A stretch of DNA of 19,334 bases from Lentzea aerocolonigenes (GCF_000955955.1 NZ_JYJG01000440.1:1-19334); one strand, 5' to 3'. Numbered from the stretch's first letter, positions 7,127 to 14,697 are shown. The notes: generated by a model not told the origin, from the letters alone. Translations and numbers: made by a program.

Positions 7127-7990
7127 GTGGACGAACTGCGCACGCTGCTCGCCAAACACGCCAGACCGGACATGACCACGTCGATCGAGGACGTTCTGGT
7201 CTCCAAGACCACGAAAACCGGCCCGCCGACGCCGTCCATGACCGGCACGATCCTCGCGTTCGTCGCCCAAGGCCGCAAACGCATCGCACTGGGCGAGCGC
7301 GTCTACGACTACCAGGCCGGCCAGTACCTGGTGGCCTCGATCGACATGCCGATCACCGGCAACTACGTCGACATCAGCCCAGCGGAACCAGCGCTCGGCA
7401 TCGGCCTGGTCCTCAAGCCCGAAAGGGTCGCCGAACTCCTGCTCCAGCACGACCTCCCGAAAACCCAGGGCACCCCGGAAGGCCTCGCCGTCAGCACCGC
7501 CTCTCCGGAGCTGATCGACGCCGTCACCAGGCTCGCCAGACTCCTGGAGCACCCCGAAGACGCGAAGGCCCTCGCCCCGCTCATCAAGCAGGAGATCCTC
7601 TGGCGCGTCATGACCAGCGAACAAGGCGGGGTGATCCGCCAGTTCGGCACGCAGGACAGCAGCCTCAGCCACATCGCGAAAGCCGTCAGCTGGATCCGCG
7701 AGAACTTCGCCGAGTCGTTCAAGGTCGAGAACGTCGCCCGCCTCGCGGGCATGAGCGAGTCGGCGTTCTACCGCAACTTCCAGGCCGTCACGGCGATGAG
7801 CCCGATCCAGTTCCAGAAGCAGATCCGCCTTCAGGAAGCACGACTTCTGCTCGCCACCACCAGAGACGTCACCAGCGTCAGCCACCAGGTCGGCTACGAC
7901 AGCCCGTCGCAGTTCAGCCGCGAGTACCGCAGGCAGTTCGGCCTGCCACCGAGCCGCGACGCCGTGCTCAGCCCGCAACCTGCTCTCTGA
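7127..7990 (+). CDS. AraC-family transcriptional regulator
   Basis: This is a 287-aa regulator from the GTG at 7127, 10 bp past the stop of the deiodinase-like gene; a TTG at 7109 would overlap that stop and add six residues. The N-terminal half is an AraC_N-type cupin-like ligand domain (TSIEDVLVS, LGERVYDYQAGQYLVAS, GLVLKPERV). The C-terminal residues about 180-277 hold two helix-turn-helix motifs (VENVARLAGMSESAFYRNF and VTSVSHQVGYDSPSQFSREY). The position suggests co-transcription with, and possibly control of, the deiodinase-like gene, so that gene would sit between two regulators. The 3' end overlaps the convergent membrane-protein gene by 23 bp. Confidence 0.9.
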   Translation: MDELRTLLAKHARPDMTTSIEDVLVSKTTKTGPPTPSMTGTILAFVAQGRKRIALGERVYDYQAGQYLVASIDMPITGNYVDISPAEPALGIGLVLKPERVAELLLQHDLPKTQGTPEGLAVSTASPELIDAVTRLARLLEHPEDAKALAPLIKQEILWRVMTSEQGGVIRQFGTQDSSLSHIAKAVSWIRENFAESFKVENVARLAGMSESAFYRNFQAVTAMSPIQFQKQIRLQEARLLLATTRDVTSVSHQVGYDSPSQFSREYRRQFGLPPSRDAVLSPQPAL

Positions 7991-9143
7991 CCTTCAGGTA
8001 CACCGCGCGCACTTCCAGCGTCCGCTCGACCTTCTCCAGCACCGGCGCGAAGAACCGCTGCCGGTGCTCGGCGTCGCTCATCGAGATCACCGAGAAGTAC
8101 ATGCTGCCGAACGCGGCGAACAGCGTGGCGTTGCGCAACATCGCCGACGGCAGCCCGAGCCACCCGATCCTCGGCTTGTCCCCGATCCACTGCGCGGCGA
8201 TCTCGGGCGTCACCACGATCAGGCCCAGCACCACGAAGAACGCGAACAGCCCGAACCCGACCACGGCGGCCTGCACGAGCTGCCTGATGGCGAGCATCAC
8301 CAGCAGGTTGCGCAGCTGCCGTCCGTTCAACCGCTTGGGCGGCAACGATTCGGTGATCTCCACACCGGACAGCGGTGTGCCCTTGCACGCGCCGATCAGG
8401 ATCTCCGGCCGCAGATCCTGTTCCACCCGCCCGATCTCGTCGCGCAACCGGGCAGCGGCGGCCAGCACCGTGATCGAGGCGAACAGCAGCACGATCAGCG
8501 ACATCCGCGGCCACTCCAGCTTGTTCATCGCCTGCCACAGCTCGCCGGTGAAGAACAAGAACAGCGTCACGAACAACATCGGCGGCAACGCCCGGCCGAG
8601 CAGCGCCACGCTGTTGCGCAAATCGGCGATCACGTGCCGGATCGCGGCCTTCAGCAGTGCGCCCAAGCCGTAGGTGGTGGCCAGCATCGTCGCCACGAAC
8701 ACCAACCCGAAGAACACCACGAACCACACGAGCACGAGCCACTCGTTGTCGATCTCGGGCGCACCGGGCGTGGTGATCTCGTCGTCGACGACGATCTGCA
8801 GCACGGGCACGATGATGGGCATCGCCGCGTACACACTCAACAGCACGATGGTCGTCCGGCGCGAAAAACTGGGCAGACGACGGACGAACGCCGACAACAG
8901 GATCCACGCGGACACCATCACCGCGACGACCATGCCGAGCAGCACCCACTTCGACAGCCCGGTGGAGCGCAGCAGCACCAGCCACGCCAGGCTGCCGACC
9001 GCCACGAACGCGAGCGCCGGCAGCATCCGCGGCAGCACGTGCGACCGGAAGCCGTAGCCCTCGATCATGGTCGGCGCACCCTGCCGGACGAACCACTGCT
9101 CAGTCCGCCGCACCACCACCGAGGCATCCACGGCGAGGATCAT
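7968..9143 (-). CDS. Conserved-type integral membrane protein, function unknown
   Basis: I do not recognise a named function for this 391-aa protein. About eight hydrophobic segments are visible, near residues 41-58, 66-86, 98-119, 135-158, 187-205, 214-231, 290-312 and 338-355. A roughly 55-residue hydrophilic stretch (about 232-289) lies between helices 6 and 7. The N-terminal segment RRTEQWFVRQGAPTMIEGY precedes the first helix, and in my recollection it resembles the start of an actinobacterial membrane family. The ATG at 9143 is 3 bp past the stop of the short-chain dehydrogenase gene, so the two form an operon. It converges on and overlaps the AraC gene. It has no transporter signature that I can see. 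Confidence 0.8.
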   Translation of the reverse strand: MILAVDASVVVRRTEQWFVRQGAPTMIEGYGFRSHVLPRMLPALAFVAVGSLAWLVLLRSTGLSKWVLLGMVVAVMVSAWILLSAFVRRLPSFSRRTTIVLLSVYAAMPIIVPVLQIVVDDEITTPGAPEIDNEWLVLVWFVVFFGLVFVATMLATTYGLGALLKAAIRHVIADLRNSVALLGRALPPMLFVTLFLFFTGELWQAMNKLEWPRMSLIVLLFASITVLAAAARLRDEIGRVEQDLRPEILIGACKGTPLSGVEITESLPPKRLNGRQLRNLLVMLAIRQLVQAAVVGFGLFAFFVVLGLIVVTPEIAAQWIGDKPRIGWLGLPSAMLRNATLFAAFGSMYFSVISMSDAEHRQRFFAPVLEKVERTLEVRAVYLKVREQVAG

Positions 9144-9146
9144 GCC

Positions 9147-9962
9147 TCACCGTTCGAACAACCGCGCCATCACGCTGAAGTAGTGCGTCGGCGCAATTCG
9201 GGCCAATGCGTCGAACACGTAGGCATCCGGCCCGACCAGGATCCGCGCCTTACCTCGTTCGACCCCGCGGTGGATGATCTCGGCGGCCTTGTCCGGGGTG
9301 GTCAGCGCGACCTTGTCGAAGTCAGCGGCCATCTGCTCGTGCGACCGGCCGCGCCCGTCCGGGTCGCTGTGGATGCGGCCGTTGCGGACGATGTTGGTCT
9401 TGATGCCGCCGGGGTGCACGGTGACCGCCGAGACGCCGGTGCCGCGCAGCTCCTGCCGCAACGAGTCGGTGAACCCGCGGACGGCGAACTTCGCGGAGCA
9501 GTACGCGCTGTTGTTCGGCATCCCGACCAGCCCGTACACGCTGGAGGTGTTCACGATGACGCCGTAGTTCTGCTTCACCAGCTGCGGCAGGAACGCCCGC
9601 GTCCCGTTCACCACACCCCAGTAGTTGATGTCGAAGAGCCAGGAGTCGTCCTCGGGCACGGCGTTCTGCACGCTCGTGGCGATCGCGACGCCCGCGTTGT
9701 TGAACACGGCGGCGATCGGCAGGTCCAGCCAGTCCTTGACCTCCGCGGCGAACCGGTGCACGTCGTCCGCGTCCCGCACGTCCAGCACCCGGCTGAGCAC
9801 CGGGCCGTGCAGCGACTTGGCGGTCTCCTCCAGTCCTTCGGAGTTGACGTCGGCGATGACCACCGGCGAGCCGTGCTGTGAGAGTCGCTGGGCGAGGCTG
9901 CGGCCGATTCCCGAGGCGGCCCCGGTGATCACGGCCGGGCGACCGGCGATCTTGCGCACCAT
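9147..9962 (-). CDS. Short-chain dehydrogenase/reductase (SDR)
   Basis: This 271-aa NAD(P)-dependent oxidoreductase belongs to the classical SDR group. The Rossmann cofactor motif TGAASGIG is at 13-20, NNAG at 88-91, and the catalytic set at Ser140/141, Tyr154 and Lys158 (YCSAK), followed by a PGG motif. The C-terminal region (DKAAEIIHRGVERGKARILVG) is like that of SDRs acting on lipids or hydrophobic alcohols; the substrate is unknown. The ATG at 9962 has AGGGAG 7 nt upstream. It is the first gene of a two-gene operon with the membrane protein, and the region upstream holds a decayed regulator gene rather than another operon member. Confidence 0.92.
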   Translation of the reverse strand: MVRKIAGRPAVITGAASGIGRSLAQRLSQHGSPVVIADVNSEGLEETAKSLHGPVLSRVLDVRDADDVHRFAAEVKDWLDLPIAAVFNNAGVAIATSVQNAVPEDDSWLFDINYWGVVNGTRAFLPQLVKQNYGVIVNTSSVYGLVGMPNNSAYCSAKFAVRGFTDSLRQELRGTGVSAVTVHPGGIKTNIVRNGRIHSDPDGRGRSHEQMAADFDKVALTTPDKAAEIIHRGVERGKARILVGPDAYVFDALARIAPTHYFSVMARLFER

Positions 9963-10034
9963 GCGTCTGCTCCCTGTCGTCGTGGGAGCCTCACGTTTCC
10001 AGTGATCGCTCCGGCACGCCAGACTCGATCAGTT

Positions 10035-10580
10035 TCAACCGCCCGTTCGCCAGGTCGGGATGTCCGTGAGCACCGCTTCCGCCCCCAGCCCCGCGAACTG
10101 GTCCACCGCCGGCGACAGCACGACCACCGCCCGGTCGTGCTCGCCGAGCTTGTGGTGCACATAGCCCAACGTCCGCAGCGCATACGCCTCGCCGTCGATG
10201 TCCCCCAGCACCCGCAACCGGTGCAGCGCCTTCCTCGCGTGCTCGTGGCCGAGAAGAAATCCCCGTTCAACGTCTTCTCGGGCCTGGTGCAACGCGAGCG
10301 CGGCCGCCAGATCACGTTGCGCACCACCGTGATCACCCAGCACAGCGTGGCCAACGGTTTCCGCGCCAGACCACCGAGCAGCTCCTCCGCCGCGCGCACG
10401 TCCACGTCCGGTCCACAGTGGACACCGAGCAGCCGGAACAACGTCGCCGCCTCGCCGGTCAACGCGTGGTACGACGCCGAGAACACCGCGTGGAGCCCCG
10501 CCTGCTCGTCCACCAGGGCGCGCAGCGGAAAGCCCGGATTCGCCAACGCCCGCGCCGCCACCGCTCGTTCCGCCGACCCT
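10035..10580 (-). pseudogene. Remnant of an AfsR/SARP-type NB-ARC/TPR regulator
   Basis: Two segments in different frames read like one AfsR-type protein. From about 10573 to 10350 the frame gives AERAVAARALANPGFPLRAL, then FSASYHALTGEAATLFRLLG and HCGPDVDVRAAEELLGGL, which is the end of the NB-ARC region and its winged helix. From about 10349 to 10035 a second frame gives LGDHGGAQRDLAAALALHQA, then GEAYALRTLGYVHHKLGEHD, which are tetratricopeptide repeats. The usual stretch between these parts is missing, so there is an internal deletion as well as the frameshift. The 5' end stops at the acyl-CoA synthetase stop codon (10589-10591), and no SARP DNA-binding domain remains. It is very unlikely to be functional. 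Confidence 0.75.
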
Positions 10581-10588
10581 CGCCGACC

Positions 10589-12250
10589 TCAGCCGCGCAG
10601 CTCGGGAAACTCGTCGTCCCGCCACTCTCCCGTGCCGTCGATGCCCTTTTCCTCCCGTGTGCGCAGATCGACCCGCCGGATCTTGCCCGACACGGTCTTG
10701 GGCAGCTCGTAGAACTCCAGCCGCCGGATCCGCTGGAACGGCGCCAGGTTCTCGCGCGCGTGCTTCAGGATCGCCAACGCCGTGTCCCGGTTCGGCTCCC
10801 AGCCCGCGCTCAACGCGACGTACGCCTTCGCGACCGCCAGCCGCAGCGGGTCCGGAGCCGGGACGACCGCGGCCTCGGTGACGGCCGGGTGCTCGATCAG
10901 CACGCTCTCCAGCTCGAACGGCGAGATCTTGTAGTCCGACGCCTTGAACACGTCGTCGGTCCGCCCGATGTAGAACAGGTAGCCGTCCTCATCGCGGCTC
11001 GCGATGTCGCCCGTGTGGTAGTAACCGCCGGCCATCGCCTCGGCGTTGCGCTCGTCATCCCCGTGATAGCCGACCATCAACGACATCGGCCGCTCGCGAA
11101 GATCAATGCAGATCTCGCCTTCCTGGGCCGGCTCCCCGCTGATCGGATCGACGAGCACCACCGGAACGCCCTGCAGCGGCGTGCCCATCGAGCCGAGCTT
11201 CACCGGCGCGCCGGGCACGTTGCCCACGGACAGCGTCGTCTCGGTCTGCCCGAACCCGTCCCTCAGCGTGAGCCCCCACTGCTGCCGGACCTGCTCGATC
11301 ACCTCGGGGTTCAACGGCTCACCGGCGGCCACGACCTCCCGCAACGAACCGGGTCCGCCGCTCAGATCGGCCTTGATCAGCATCCGCCACACCGTCGGCG
11401 GCGCGCAGAACGTGGTGACGCCCTTGTCCCGGATCTGGCCGAGCAACGCGGCCGCGTCGAACCGGCCGTAGTTGTAGACGAAGATCGTCGCTTCGGCGAT
11501 CCACGGCGCGAAGAAGCAGCTCCACGCGTGCTTGGCCCAGCCGGGCGAGCTGATGTTGAGGTGCACGTCGCCGGGCTTGATGCCGATCCAGCGCATCGTC
11601 GTCAGGTGGCCGACCGGGTACGAGGCCTGGGTGTGCTCGACGAGCTTGGGGCGGCTGGTCGTGCCGGACGTGAAGTACAGCAGCAGCCGGTCGCCGGCCT
11701 TGGTCTTCGGGTGCGGCAACGGTCCGTCGGGCGCCTCGGCGGTCTCCGCGTAGTCGAGCCAGCCCTCAGCACCGCCCACGGCGATCAGCACCGGGCTGAG
11801 GTCGTCCTCGCCGAACTTCGAGGCGTCCTCGGTGCGCGCGATGACGTGCCGGACGTTGCCTCGCGCCAGGCGGTCCTGAATGTCGGCGGGTCCCAGCGCG
11901 GTCGTCGTCGGCATGATCACCGCGCCGAGCTTCATCACCGCGAGCATCGACTCCCACAGCTCGACCTGGTTGCCCAGCATGATCATCACGCTGTCGCCCC
12001 TGCCGACCCCGTGCCAGGCGAGCCAGCGAGCGACCCGGTTCGACCGTTTCCGCAGTTCGTCGAACGTGTAGGCGCGCTCGGAGCCGTCCTGCTCGACGAT
12101 GTGCAACGCGGTGCCGGCGTTGCCCTCGGCGATGAAGTCGAACCAGTCGTGCGCCCAGTTGAAGCTGCTCTCGAAGCTCGGCCAGGCGAACGACGCCGGG
12201 TCGCTGAGCATCAGGTCGCGGGCCGCGCGGTAGGTGTCGTGACTGGACAT
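10589..12250 (-). CDS. AMP-forming acyl-CoA synthetase
   Basis: This 553-aa adenylate-forming enzyme activates a carboxylic acid to its acyl-CoA. The core motifs are all present: P-loop YFTSGTTSRPK at 192-202, DGFGQTET at 331-338, YHTGD at 411-415, the hinge region YIGRTDDVFKASDYKISPFE, and the C-terminal catalytic Lys523 (PKTVSGKIRR). The sequence looks closest to the medium-chain/acetyl-CoA-synthetase-like branch; chain length cannot be read off. The ATG at 12250 is chosen over upstream in-frame starts because MSSHDTYRAARDLML fits the family and the extra upstream residues look non-coding. It is divergent from a GAF-LuxR regulator, with an operator-like region between them. Confidence 0.9.
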   Translation of the reverse strand: MSSHDTYRAARDLMLSDPASFAWPSFESSFNWAHDWFDFIAEGNAGTALHIVEQDGSERAYTFDELRKRSNRVARWLAWHGVGRGDSVMIMLGNQVELWESMLAVMKLGAVIMPTTTALGPADIQDRLARGNVRHVIARTEDASKFGEDDLSPVLIAVGGAEGWLDYAETAEAPDGPLPHPKTKAGDRLLLYFTSGTTSRPKLVEHTQASYPVGHLTTMRWIGIKPGDVHLNISSPGWAKHAWSCFFAPWIAEATIFVYNYGRFDAAALLGQIRDKGVTTFCAPPTVWRMLIKADLSGGPGSLREVVAAGEPLNPEVIEQVRQQWGLTLRDGFGQTETTLSVGNVPGAPVKLGSMGTPLQGVPVVLVDPISGEPAQEGEICIDLRERPMSLMVGYHGDDERNAEAMAGGYYHTGDIASRDEDGYLFYIGRTDDVFKASDYKISPFELESVLIEHPAVTEAAVVPAPDPLRLAVAKAYVALSAGWEPNRDTALAILKHARENLAPFQRIRRLEFYELPKTVSGKIRRVDLRTREEKGIDGTGEWRDDEFPELRG

Positions 12251-12280
12251 TTCACAGAGGGTGGAGAGGCCGGGGGCGCC

Positions 12281-12321
12281 GGTATACCCCCGAACGAGGG
12301 TGCACCCCTTTTCGAGGGTGC
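12281..12321. promoter_or_regulatory. GGGTGC boxes between the acyl-CoA synthetase and GAF-LuxR genes
   Basis: The 94-bp divergent region contains the palindrome GGTATACC (12281-12288), which offers a TATACC -10-like hexamer to both strands. It also has a direct repeat CGAGGGTGC at 12295-12303 and 12313-12321 (18-nt period), and a perfect 10-bp palindrome GGGTGCACCC at 12298-12307. Repeats in near-helical register suggest a regulator site, most simply for the adjacent LuxR-type protein (inference). Confidence 0.45.
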
Positions 12322-12344
12322 GCTCGTCGGCGAAACTGCTGAAC

Positions 12345-13106
12345 GTGCTGCCAGACCGTTTCCAGGCATTACTGCCGCAGCGCCTGGACATGCTCCGCCG
12401 TGCCACCGGGTTGCCCGTCGTGTTCGGCGGCGCCGTCACGCCTGCCCGTGACCTGTTGCTGACCAGCTTCTTCGGCACACACGGCACGTCGTTGCACGGA
12501 CTGCGCGTCGGCACCGGGCGCGGGCTGGGCGGCACGGCGATCGCGATGGGCACGGCGGTGCGCGTCAACGACTACGCCTCGACCCGCGCGATCACCCACG
12601 AGTTCGACCAGATGGTGGTCGTGAACGAACGCCTGACCTCGGTGTTCGCCTACCCGGTCACGGTTCGCGGCACGGTGCACGGCGTGCTCTACGGGGCCGT
12701 GCGCGGCCAGACGACAGTCGGTGACCGGTCGATCAGGATGGCCGGCGCCATCGCCCAAGGCTTCGCACAGGACCTGGACATGCCTTCACTTCAGACCCAA
12801 GCAGCCCTGCGCGAACTGGCCGAGGTCGCGCGTCTGGTCGGCGATCCGGCGTTGCGCGAACGGTTGCGCCGCGTCCACCAGGATCTCGGTGGCGAGGCAC
12901 CGGTCACCGTCCCGAGCGGACTGACCCCGCGCGAACTCGATACGCTCCGGCTGGCCGCGGTGGGTGCGTCGAACCGGGAGATCGCCGCCGAGCTCGGGCT
13001 CAGCACCGAAACCGTCAAGGCCTACCTCCGGGGCGCGATGCGCAAGCTGGGGGTGCACAACAGAACCGCCGCCGTCCACGCGGCGAGGTCGACGGGAGCG
13101 CTCTAG
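12345..13106 (+). CDS. GAF-domain LuxR-family transcriptional regulator
   Basis: This 253-aa regulator combines an N-terminal GAF-like sensor domain (residues about 15-145: LRRATGLPVVFGGAV, LRVGTGRGLGGTAIA, FAYPVTVRGTVHGVLYGAVR) with a C-terminal LuxR helix-turn-helix at about 192-248 (LTPRELDTLRLAAVGASNRE onward). It lacks a receiver domain, so a bound ligand is the likely signal. The start is uncertain: GTG at 12345 is chosen because upstream sequence looks like promoter DNA, but GTG 12261 and ATG 12390 are in frame. The deazaflavin oxidoreductase gene starts 2 bp after its stop, and the acyl-CoA synthetase gene is divergent, so it probably controls both. Confidence 0.85.
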   Translation: MLPDRFQALLPQRLDMLRRATGLPVVFGGAVTPARDLLLTSFFGTHGTSLHGLRVGTGRGLGGTAIAMGTAVRVNDYASTRAITHEFDQMVVVNERLTSVFAYPVTVRGTVHGVLYGAVRGQTTVGDRSIRMAGAIAQGFAQDLDMPSLQTQAALRELAEVARLVGDPALRERLRRVHQDLGGEAPVTVPSGLTPRELDTLRLAAVGASNREIAAELGLSTETVKAYLRGAMRKLGVHNRTAAVHAARSTGAL

Positions 13107-13108
13107 AG

Positions 13109-13531
13109 ATGTCGTTGTTCGAGAAGGCCGTGATCGGCGCCGACCGCCTGCTGTACAAGCTGACCGGCGGCAAGGTCATGACCGTCTCCATGAGCAGGCA
13201 GACGGGGCTCACCTTGATCACCGTGGGCGCGAAGTCCGGTGAGCAGCGGCTGAACCAGGTCCAGTACGTGGCCGACGGGTCGTCGATGCTCGTGGTGGGC
13301 TCGAACTGGGGCAAGCCGCACCACCCGGCGTGGACCGCGAACCTGCTGAAGACCCCGGACGTCCAGGTGAACGTCCGGGGTTCCGTGCGCGAGGTGCACG
13401 CGTCGTTGCTGGAAGGTGCCGAGCGCGAGGCCGCCTGGCAGAAGATGGTGGCGGCCTGGCCTGCGTTCGAGGACTACGTGGCCAAGTCAGGCGGTCGCGA
13501 GCTGCGGGTCTTCCGCCTGACTCCGCGCTGA
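13109..13531 (+). CDS. Deazaflavin (F420)-dependent oxidoreductase, Ddn family
   Basis: This 140-aa split-beta-barrel protein is of the nitroreductase/Ddn type, which uses reduced coenzyme F420 for hydride transfer. Family-like segments are LTLITVGAKSGEQR (near residues 34-47), VVGSNWGKPHHPAWTANLL (about 62-80) and the C-terminal AWPAFEDYVAKSG. The substrate is unknown; relatives reduce quinones and nitro compounds. It begins 2 bp after the GAF-LuxR stop codon, with GGGAG upstream of the ATG, so the pair should be one transcript. Its last 45 bp overlap the convergent membrane-protein gene. Confidence 0.88.
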   Translation: MSLFEKAVIGADRLLYKLTGGKVMTVSMSRQTGLTLITVGAKSGEQRLNQVQYVADGSSMLVVGSNWGKPHHPAWTANLLKTPDVQVNVRGSVREVHASLLEGAEREAAWQKMVAAWPAFEDYVAKSGGRELRVFRLTPR

Positions 13532-14050
13532 CTCCCAGGCGAGCCAGACACAGCCCGCGGCGAGCAGCACGCCGTGCGCGATCCGTGCGGCGGGCGGGGT
13601 GAAGAACTGCGGCAGGAACAACGCGAACCCGGCGGCGAACAGGATCGCCGCGGTGGTGCGGAGTTCGAGCGCGACCATGATCCCCGCGACGCCCATCGTG
13701 ACGAGCCCGACGACGAAGGTCGTTACGGCGACCGGGTTGTAGCGGATGGCTTCGGCGAGCTCGACGATGTTCGGCTGCGCGGCGAGCTCGTGCAGGCCGA
13801 AGTCCTCGGCGCCGTAGTACGGCAGCGTGAGGCCGGCGCCGCCCCAGAACGTGATCGCGGCCGTGCGGTGGATCTGCAGCAACGCGATGGGCACCAGGAT
13901 GAAGCCGATCATCGCGAACAAGTGCGACGCGACCCACGCTGTGGACCCCATCGCGGCTTGTGCGCCTTGGGTTGTCGTTTCGTCCTCCCACGGCCTGAAT
14001 GCCGGGTACAGCAGGAAAAGCAGGCCCGCGGCGGTGAGCGTCCACTTCAT
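13487..14050 (-). CDS. Small integral membrane protein in operon with TetR
   Basis: This 187-aa membrane protein of unknown function has about five or six hydrophobic segments (near 2-19, 37-58, 66-80, 106-128, 131-149, 153-172). The short loop PAFRPWEDETTTQGAQAA follows the first. The ATG at 14050 overlaps the TetR stop as ATGA and has GGGGG just upstream, so it is translationally coupled to TetR and is the probable target of that regulator. Its 3' end overlaps the Ddn-family gene by 45 bp on the other strand. I cannot assign a transport or enzyme role. Confidence 0.82.
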   Translation of the reverse strand: MKWTLTAAGLLFLLYPAFRPWEDETTTQGAQAAMGSTAWVASHLFAMIGFILVPIALLQIHRTAAITFWGGAGLTLPYYGAEDFGLHELAAQPNIVELAEAIRYNPVAVTTFVVGLVTMGVAGIMVALELRTTAAILFAAGFALFLPQFFTPPAARIAHGVLLAAGCVWLAWESARSQAEDPQLATA

Positions 14051-14610
14051 GATTGCCCCCTGAGATCGGTGAGATACATCCGGACGAGCTGGTCGTAGGT
14101 GTCGTCGAGTCCTTCCGGCAGGCCGAAGCCGCCACCGGACTCGATCGACGCGAAGCCGTGCACCAGCACCCGCAGCCGTCGCGTGGCGTGGACGGCTGCC
14201 GAACCCTCCAGGCCGTAGCCGCGCAGCGTCGCGAGCATGACCTCGATGAGCTTCATGCCCGCGGCCTGCTGCAGTTCGTCGTGCAACGGGTCCATCGGCA
14301 TGGCCGCGTAGCGCTTCGGGTGTTGCCGGACGTACGCCCTGTACGCGTGCATGAGCGCCTCGACGGCTTTGTCGCCTGCGAGACCGAGCACGGTGTGGGT
14401 GAACCGGTCGGTCATCTCCTCCAGCACCCGCACGCCGACGTGTCCGCGCAACTCCGCGAGGCTCGCGACGTGCTTGTACAGCGACGGCGTGGCGACGCCG
14501 GTGCGAGCGGCGACGGCGGCGAGCGTCAGTCCCTCGACACCCTGCTCGTCGATCAGCTCCAGTGCGGCGTCCACGACCTTCACGGTGGTGAGACGTGGGC
14601 GAACAGCCAT
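14047..14610 (-). CDS. TetR-family transcriptional regulator
   Basis: This 187-aa repressor has a TetR helix-turn-helix at residues about 10-55 (VVDAALELIDEQGVEGLTLA and VAARTGVATPSLYKHV). Its C-terminal ligand domain is like the WHG type seen in actinobacterial TetRs (AYRAYVRQHPKRYAAM, LRVLVHGFASIESGGGFGLP). The ATG at 14610 has no Shine-Dalgarno sequence but lies 7 nt after TAGCTT with TTGACG 18 bp further up, so the transcript is probably leaderless. A perfect operator covers that -10, implying autorepression of this gene and of the coupled membrane-protein gene. The ligand is unknown. Confidence 0.93.
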   Translation of the reverse strand: MAVRPRLTTVKVVDAALELIDEQGVEGLTLAAVAARTGVATPSLYKHVASLAELRGHVGVRVLEEMTDRFTHTVLGLAGDKAVEALMHAYRAYVRQHPKRYAAMPMDPLHDELQQAAGMKLIEVMLATLRGYGLEGSAAVHATRRLRVLVHGFASIESGGGFGLPEGLDDTYDQLVRMYLTDLRGQS

Positions 14611-14617
14611 AGCTCAA

Positions 14618-14647
14618 AAGCTAATGCCATTAGCCTCGGTTCGTCAA
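14618..14647 (-). promoter_or_regulatory. Promoter of the TetR operon
   Basis: On the minus strand TTGACG (14647-14642) and TAGCTT (14623-14618) are separated by 18 bp. The start codon at 14610 is 7 nt beyond the -10, which would place transcription initiation at or next to the ATG. Confidence 0.6.
14620..14634. promoter_or_regulatory. TetR operator (perfect 7-1-7 palindrome)
   Basis: GCTAATGCCATTAGC is a perfect 15-bp inverted repeat with a single central base. It overlaps the -10 of the TetR promoter and lies 10 bp from the TetR start codon. Its size, symmetry and AT-rich arms in GC-rich DNA are typical of a TetR-family site. The GH27 promoter lies 30-50 bp away, so an effect on that gene is possible but not shown. 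Confidence 0.75.
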
Positions 14648-14684
14648 GGCCAGACCAGTACCTGAATTTCCTTCACAACGGGTC

Positions 14685-14690
14685 TAGTTT
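14685..14690 (+). promoter_or_regulatory. -10 hexamer of the GH27 gene
   Basis: TAGTTT lies 7 nt before the ATG at 14698, fitting a leaderless transcript; there is no Shine-Dalgarno sequence. A weak -35 candidate (CTGAAT, 14662-14667) has a 17-bp spacing. Confidence 0.45.
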
Positions 14691-14697
14691 GCGAGAC

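Noticed and set aside
8064..9881. 605-codon open frame on the plus strand
   Set aside because: It is antisense to the membrane protein and SDR genes, which have clear motifs and good starts.
10418..12451. 677-codon open frame on the plus strand
   Set aside because: It is antisense to the acyl-CoA synthetase, whose adenylation motifs are complete.
13487..14617. 376-residue reading that joins sequence antisense-frame to TetR with the downstream membrane protein
   Set aside because: The first half is an out-of-frame reading of the TetR gene; the membrane protein starts at the ATGA overlap at 14050, which has a ribosome binding site.
14053..14697. N-terminal extension of the GH27 protein to 755 residues
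   Set aside because: The extension is antisense to TetR; the signal peptide and promoter hexamer place the start at 14698.
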